Source: an uncultured Chloroflexaceae bacterium
Lineage (GTDB): Bacteria > Chloroflexota > Chloroflexia > Chloroflexales > Chloroflexaceae
Assembly (NCBI GenBank): GCA_937141995.1
Contig: CAKZQX010001111.1
Coordinates: forward strand, 1-9,123
Length of the DNA: 9,123 bases
Direction of reading: 5' to 3'
The position numbers and the translations under genes are program-made. Below the pieces are notes generated by a model, which saw only the letters and a program-made list of their open reading frames with translations, was not told where the DNA came from and did no database searches. Shown here one piece after another: positions 5,716 to 9,123 of this stretch (position 1 is the stretch's first letter; each line of letters begins with the position of its first letter).

Positions 5716-5722
5716 AAAAGAA

Positions 5723-7711
5723 ATGGCTGCGATACAAGAAGGAACGGTGCTCTGGGAACCTTCAGATGCGTTGGTAGACCATAGCACAATGTATGCCTAT
5801 ATGCAGTGGCTCAATGCCCACCATGACCTGTCTGTCGATACCTATGCCCAACTCTGGCAATGGTCGGTTGAGCATATTGCCGATTTCTGGCGTTCGATCT
5901 GGGACTTTTTTGAGGTTGAGGCAACGCAACCCGCGACCGAGGTACTCTCCAGTCATACCATGCCCGATCATCACTGGTTTGTCGGCGCTGAACTCAACTA
6001 TGCGCAACAGGTCTTCCGCCATGCTGCATCAGACCAACCTGCGATTCTCTTTCAGTCGGAACTCCAGCCACTCGTTGCCATGTCCTGGGCGGAATTGGCG
6101 CAGCAGGTCGGCTCCATTGCCGCCGCACTACGCGCGATGGGGGTGCAACGCGGGGACCGGGTGGTCGGCTATCTGCCCAATATTCCCGCGGCCGTCGTTG
6201 CATTTCTCGCGTGTGCCGGCATTGGTGCCGTCTGGTCAAGTTGTTCGCCTGACTTTGGCAGTCCCAGTGTAATCGACCGGTTTATGCAGATTGAGCCGAA
6301 AGTGCTGTTTGCCGTCGATGGCTACAAGTATGGCGGCAAATCCTTTGAGCGGCGCTCGGTTATTGCCGAATTACAACAGGCCTTGCCCACGTTGGAGCAG
6401 ACCATCCTGATCCCCTATCTGGACCCGGCGGCGACAGTCGCCGGACTGCCGAATACCCGGTTGTGGAGTGAACTACCGGCGGTGGAAGCTCCGCTCACAT
6501 TTGAGCCGGTGCCGTTTGAGCATCCCCTCTGGGTGCTTTACTCCTCGGGGACGACGGGCTTGCCCAAGCCGATTGTGCAGGGACAGGGCGGCATCTTGCT
6601 GGAGCATCTCAAATCGCTCAGCCTGCATCTGGATCTCAAGCCGGGCAATCGCTTCTTCTGGTTTACGACAACCGGCTGGATGATGTGGAATTTTCTGGTC
6701 GGTGGTCTACTGCTGGGATGCACCGTTTTGCTCTACGACGGTAGCCCGGCCTGGCCGGATATGCATGTGCTCTGGGAGTTTGCCGCGCAGACAAAGATGA
6801 CCTTCTTCGGTACCAGTGCCGGGTATATCACTTCGTGCATGCAAAACGAGTTGGAACCGGCCCGCCGGTTTGATCTCCATGCGCTGCGTGGGGTAGGTTC
6901 GACGGGATCACCACTATCGCCGGAAGGGTTCCAGTGGGTTTATAACCATGTCCGGTCGGATCTGCTGCTGGCATCAATCAGCGGTGGCACGGATGTCTGT
7001 ACCGCGTTTGTGGGTGGCTGTCCCATCCTGCCGGTGCATGCGGGCGAGATTCAGTGCCGCTGCCTGGGGGTCAAAGCCGAGGCGTTTGATGCAGAGGGAC
7101 AGCCGGTGATCGACGAAGTCGGCGAACTGGTCATCACCGAACCCATGCCTTCGATGCCGCTCTTCTTCTGGAATGATCCGGGCAATCAGCGCTACATCGA
7201 GAGTTATTTTTCGCTCTATCCCGGCATCTGGCGGCATGGAGATTGGGTAAAGATCACCATGCGCGGCAGCGTGGTCATCTATGGTCGCTCCGACTCGACA
7301 ATTAACCGCATGGGAGTACGGATGGGCACCAGTGAAATCTACCGGGCGGTGCAGACGGTGCCCGAGGTGGCGCAGAGCCTGGTGCTTGATCTCCAGGTGC
7401 AGGGCAAGGATTACATGCCCCTGTTTGTCGTTTTGCGTGAAGATGCTGTCCTGGACGCAGATCTCAAGACCCGGATCAAAGCCGCCATTCGCCAGGCGCT
7501 CTCACCGCGTCATATTCCCGATGAAATTTTTGCCATCCCGGAGGTACCCCGCACCCTGAGCGGCAAGATTCTAGAGGTTCCGGTAAAAAAAATTCTTATG
7601 GGTATTCCGGTTGAAAAAGCGGCCAATCCCGACTCGATGAGCAATCCCCAGAGTTTACACTATTTCGTTGATCTGGCGGCCCGGCTCAATCAGGCGGGCA
7701 AGATGGAATAA
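5723..7711 (+). CDS. Acetoacetyl-CoA synthetase (acetoacetate-CoA ligase)
   Basis: Adenylate-forming enzyme that activates acetoacetate with ATP and CoA to acetoacetyl-CoA in the cytoplasm. It can feed polyhydroxybutyrate or lipid synthesis, or let the cell reuse acetoacetate. It has 662 aa from ATG 5723, the usual size for this family (about 650-670). The N-terminal region (about 35-95) is the ACS-type N domain. The phosphate-binding loop YSSGTTGLPK is at 273-282, SGGTD at 420-424, HGDW at 505-508, GRSDSTINRMGVRMG at 521-535, and the C-terminal catalytic lysine is Lys615 in TLSGKILEVPVKK. The long PGIWRHGDW and TINRMGVRMG stretches, plus LEVPVKK after the lysine, favour acetoacetyl-CoA over acetyl-CoA synthetase. 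No thiolase, reductase or PHB synthase lies nearby, so the pathway cannot be told from this window. The next gene follows after 89 nt with no terminator between, so co-transcription is possible. Confidence 0.93.
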   Translation: MAAIQEGTVLWEPSDALVDHSTMYAYMQWLNAHHDLSVDTYAQLWQWSVEHIADFWRSIWDFFEVEATQPATEVLSSHTMPDHHWFVGAELNYAQQVFRHAASDQPAILFQSELQPLVAMSWAELAQQVGSIAAALRAMGVQRGDRVVGYLPNIPAAVVAFLACAGIGAVWSSCSPDFGSPSVIDRFMQIEPKVLFAVDGYKYGGKSFERRSVIAELQQALPTLEQTILIPYLDPAATVAGLPNTRLWSELPAVEAPLTFEPVPFEHPLWVLYSSGTTGLPKPIVQGQGGILLEHLKSLSLHLDLKPGNRFFWFTTTGWMMWNFLVGGLLLGCTVLLYDGSPAWPDMHVLWEFAAQTKMTFFGTSAGYITSCMQNELEPARRFDLHALRGVGSTGSPLSPEGFQWVYNHVRSDLLLASISGGTDVCTAFVGGCPILPVHAGEIQCRCLGVKAEAFDAEGQPVIDEVGELVITEPMPSMPLFFWNDPGNQRYIESYFSLYPGIWRHGDWVKITMRGSVVIYGRSDSTINRMGVRMGTSEIYRAVQTVPEVAQSLVLDLQVQGKDYMPLFVVLREDAVLDADLKTRIKAAIRQALSPRHIPDEIFAIPEVPRTLSGKILEVPVKKILMGIPVEKAANPDSMSNPQSLHYFVDLAARLNQAGKME

Positions 7712-7800
7712 GCATAGCTGTGTCAGGCAACAGGGCGACCCGGAACTGGTCATGCGTGCCATTCCGCCGCCCCGCTGCGTTGCCATAGTAAGGATAGACC

Positions 7801-8919
7801 ATGCACTGGCGAATTGAGCGTCTGCGGAGCCATATGCACGACCAGTCGATTGAGGCGCTCCTGATCACATCTGCGGCTAATCGGCGCTATCTCAGTGGCT
7901 TTACCGGCTCGGCAGGCACGCTGCTTATCACCGATACGGCGGCGCTGATCTTTACCGACTCGCGCTACCGAGTGCAGGTGGCGCGCGAGTCGCCGGCATT
8001 TGAACTACGCGAGATCGGCAGTGATGCACCCCTGCCGCACCTGCTGTCCGTTGCCGCGCAGGAGTTGGGGCTGCAACGGATTGCCTTTGAAGCGGAGCAT
8101 GTCAGCGTGGCACAGCATACCCGGCTGGTTGATGCGCTCCACAAGCACACCGACGCAGGTACACACCCCGCCACGCCAACGCTGGAGCCGGTTGAGCAGA
8201 TGGTCGAACCGCTGCGCGAGGTCAAGGATGCCGACGAAATCGCTCCCCGGCGGCATGCGGTCGCCATCACCGACGCCGCTATCACCGCAGTGATCCCGCA
8301 ACTCCAGCCGGAGATGACCGAACGCCAGGCCGCCTGGATGGTCGAAGTAGCCCTGCGCGAGCGTGGCGCCGACGGCGTAGCGTTCCCCATTATTGTCGCG
8401 GCAGGCCCCAATGCTGCCCTGCCCCACGCCCGCCCGGGTGACACCCCGCTGGGCACCGGCCGGCCCATCATTATCGATATGGGCGCGTCCTATGCCGGGT
8501 ATCACGCCGATCTGACACGGACAATTACGCTGGGAAAACCGGATGCGCGCTTCCGGGAAATGTATACGCTGGTACTGGAGGCGCAGCAGCGTGCGATTGC
8601 CGGGTTGCATGCCGGTATCACCGGCTTTGCGGCCGATGCGCTGGCCCGTGACCATATCACGGCTGCCGGATATGGCGATGCTTTCGGGCATGGCCTGGGA
8701 CATGGGGTAGGCCTGGATATTCACGAAGGGCCGCGGCTCCGGCGCAAACCGGCCAATCCATCTGATGAAGAAGACCCGCCGGTCCTGCCCGTCGGGAGTG
8801 TCTTCAGTGTTGAGCCGGGGATCTACCTGGAGGGGTGGGGTGGCGTCCGGATCGAAGACCTGGTATGGTTGCATGCTGACCATGGCGAACTGCTCTCCAG
8901 GGCTCCAAAATTACGCTGA
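7801..8919 (+). CDS. M24-family metallopeptidase, Xaa-Pro aminopeptidase/dipeptidase type
   Basis: Cytoplasmic dinuclear-metal peptidase of the creatinase/aminopeptidase P fold, expected to release N-terminal residues before proline or to split Xaa-Pro dipeptides during peptide recycling. It has 372 aa. Residues about 1-135 form the creatinase N-terminal domain (ANRRYLSGFTGSAG, FTDSRYRVQ). Residues about 145-372 form the pita-bread catalytic domain. Metal ligands are visible: Asp226 (IDMGAS), Asp237 (YHADLTRT), His301 (GHGLGHGVGLDIHEGP), Glu338 (SVEPGIY) and Glu352 (VRIED). His209 and His308 match the family's catalytic histidines. All key residues are present. ATG 7801 is preceded by TAAGGA at suitable spacing. 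No signal peptide or membrane segment is seen. The C-terminus stops a few residues after LLSRAPK, slightly shorter than many relatives. Aminopeptidase versus prolidase activity cannot be decided from sequence, so no gene symbol is given. Confidence 0.93.
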   Translation: MHWRIERLRSHMHDQSIEALLITSAANRRYLSGFTGSAGTLLITDTAALIFTDSRYRVQVARESPAFELREIGSDAPLPHLLSVAAQELGLQRIAFEAEHVSVAQHTRLVDALHKHTDAGTHPATPTLEPVEQMVEPLREVKDADEIAPRRHAVAITDAAITAVIPQLQPEMTERQAAWMVEVALRERGADGVAFPIIVAAGPNAALPHARPGDTPLGTGRPIIIDMGASYAGYHADLTRTITLGKPDARFREMYTLVLEAQQRAIAGLHAGITGFAADALARDHITAAGYGDAFGHGLGHGVGLDIHEGPRLRRKPANPSDEEDPPVLPVGSVFSVEPGIYLEGWGGVRIEDLVWLHADHGELLSRAPKLR

Positions 8920-9036
8920 GTGCAATCGTAGTACGCATGTCTGATTTTCCAGGATTTACGAAAGTTTGTCTATATCTCCCGGTAATTCTTAGAGACTGTC
9001 TGAAAAGGGTGTGTCATGGGGCAATACCGTTCAAAT

Positions 9037-9054
9037 AACCGGGCTTACCTGGTT
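9037..9054 (+). repeat. Short inverted repeat (hairpin)
   Basis: AACCGGG (9037-9043) and CCTGGTT (9048-9054) pair over 7 bp, including one G-T, around the tetraloop CTTA. There is no T-run, so it is not a terminator alone. It sits 30 nt before the terminator hairpin. Confidence 0.45.
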
Positions 9055-9084
9055 CCTGATCTGGAAGCGGATACCGCCTCCGGC

Positions 9085-9109
9085 AGGGTGGAAGAAACCA
9101 TCCTTTTTT
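9085..9109 (+). terminator. Intrinsic terminator downstream of the M24 peptidase gene
   Basis: AGGGTGG (9085-9091), loop AAGAAA, CCATCCT (9098-9104), then a run of six T (9104-9109). The stem has 7 bp with one G-T pair. It fits the classic rho-independent pattern on the plus strand, about 165 nt after the peptidase stop, and may end an AACS-peptidase transcript. Confidence 0.7.
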
Positions 9110-9123
9110 CACAAAAAATGTTG

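Larger units (their letters stand above)
5228..5722. other. Divergent intergenic region, 495 nt, AT-rich, no gene
   Basis: It separates the leftward repeat-protein gene from the rightward acetoacetyl-CoA synthetase gene. No credible coding frame is present: the short open frames lack RBSs. It holds the RBS and candidate promoter of the leftward gene, a perfect palindrome at 5302-5320, a CCTGG/CCAGG hairpin at 5366-5380, an AT-rich block at 5435-5535 with several -10-like hexamers on both strands, and a leader of at least about 130 nt ahead of the rightward gene. Part of that leader can pair weakly (GGAACC with GGTTCC around 5660-5695). Confidence 0.7.
8920..9123. other. 3' intergenic region with hairpins and a possible IS-end-like sequence
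   Basis: After the peptidase stop there is about 75 nt of plain AT-richer sequence. AGAGACTGTCTGAAAAG (8991-9007) follows and resembles terminal inverted repeats of some insertion sequences; no second copy is in the window to confirm it. A 7-bp hairpin lies at 9037-9054 and a terminator at 9085-9109. A frame from ATG 9016 stays open to the window end (36 codons, MGQYRSNNRAYLVPDLEADT...) behind a weak AAAAGGG. It runs through the terminator and resembles nothing I know, so I do not call it a gene. Confidence 0.4.

Noticed and set aside
5723..7711. Acetyl-CoA synthetase (Acs)
   Set aside because: The regions around HGDW, TINRMGVRMG and LEVPVKK follow the acetoacetyl-CoA synthetase pattern rather than that of acetyl-CoA synthetase.
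9016..9123. Open frame from ATG 9016 to the window end as a new gene
   Set aside because: Only 36 codons are visible, the RBS is weak, the sequence is unfamiliar, and the frame passes through a strong intrinsic terminator at 9085-9109. It cannot be judged without downstream sequence.
1..9123. CRISPR array, tRNA, rRNA, toxin-antitoxin, phage or defence system
   Set aside because: No regularly spaced repeats, no cloverleaf-like sequences and no proteins of those families were seen anywhere in the window.

Overview
The window looks like chromosomal DNA of a Chloroflexota bacterium (Chloroflexus/Roseiflexus-like). The evidence is a Thermus-type ba3 oxidase operon in moderately GC-rich DNA, a long secreted DUF11-type protein whose C-terminus ends in a YLPL-type tail that I associate with exported Chloroflexota proteins, and an acetoacetyl-CoA synthetase. 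The phylum call is inference; no rRNA or other phylogenetic marker is present.

Positions 1-2443 (+) hold a tightly packed terminal oxidase operon. In order these are a single-helix subunit IIa (its 5' end may lie outside the window), CuA subunit II (its ATG overlaps the previous stop in a TGATG), and the haem-copper subunit I (12 nt after the previous stop). All visible metal and haem ligands of a B-family (ba3) oxidase are present. Together these genes would make a membrane complex that passes electrons from a cytochrome c or blue copper protein through CuA and haem b to the haem a3/CuB centre, reducing O2 and moving protons. Two small two-helix membrane proteins follow (2513-2821 and 2923-3180). 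They share a recognisable first helix and look like diverged paralogues. A strong hairpin at 3206-3235 closes this side.

Positions 3287-5227 (-) hold a convergent gene for a large exported protein: a signal peptide, an N-terminal beta-sandwich-like domain, three DUF11-like repeats and the YLPLIIR tail. The gene and its upstream region are visibly more AT-rich than the flanks. A 495-nt divergent intergenic region (5228-5722) carries a perfect 8-3-8 palindrome over a candidate -10 for this gene, plus forward candidate promoters.

Positions 5723-8919 (+) hold an acetoacetyl-CoA synthetase and, 89 nt later, an M24-family (Xaa-Pro) metallopeptidase. These may be co-transcribed, although their functions have no obvious link. 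The last 204 nt contain no convincing gene. They hold a sequence resembling an insertion-sequence end, two hairpins (the second a good intrinsic terminator), and a weak open frame that runs off the window.

I see no CRISPR array, tRNA, rRNA, phage or defence genes. The region is mostly ordinary metabolism. The small paralogous membrane proteins, the repeat protein with its tail, and the palindrome deserve the most attention.
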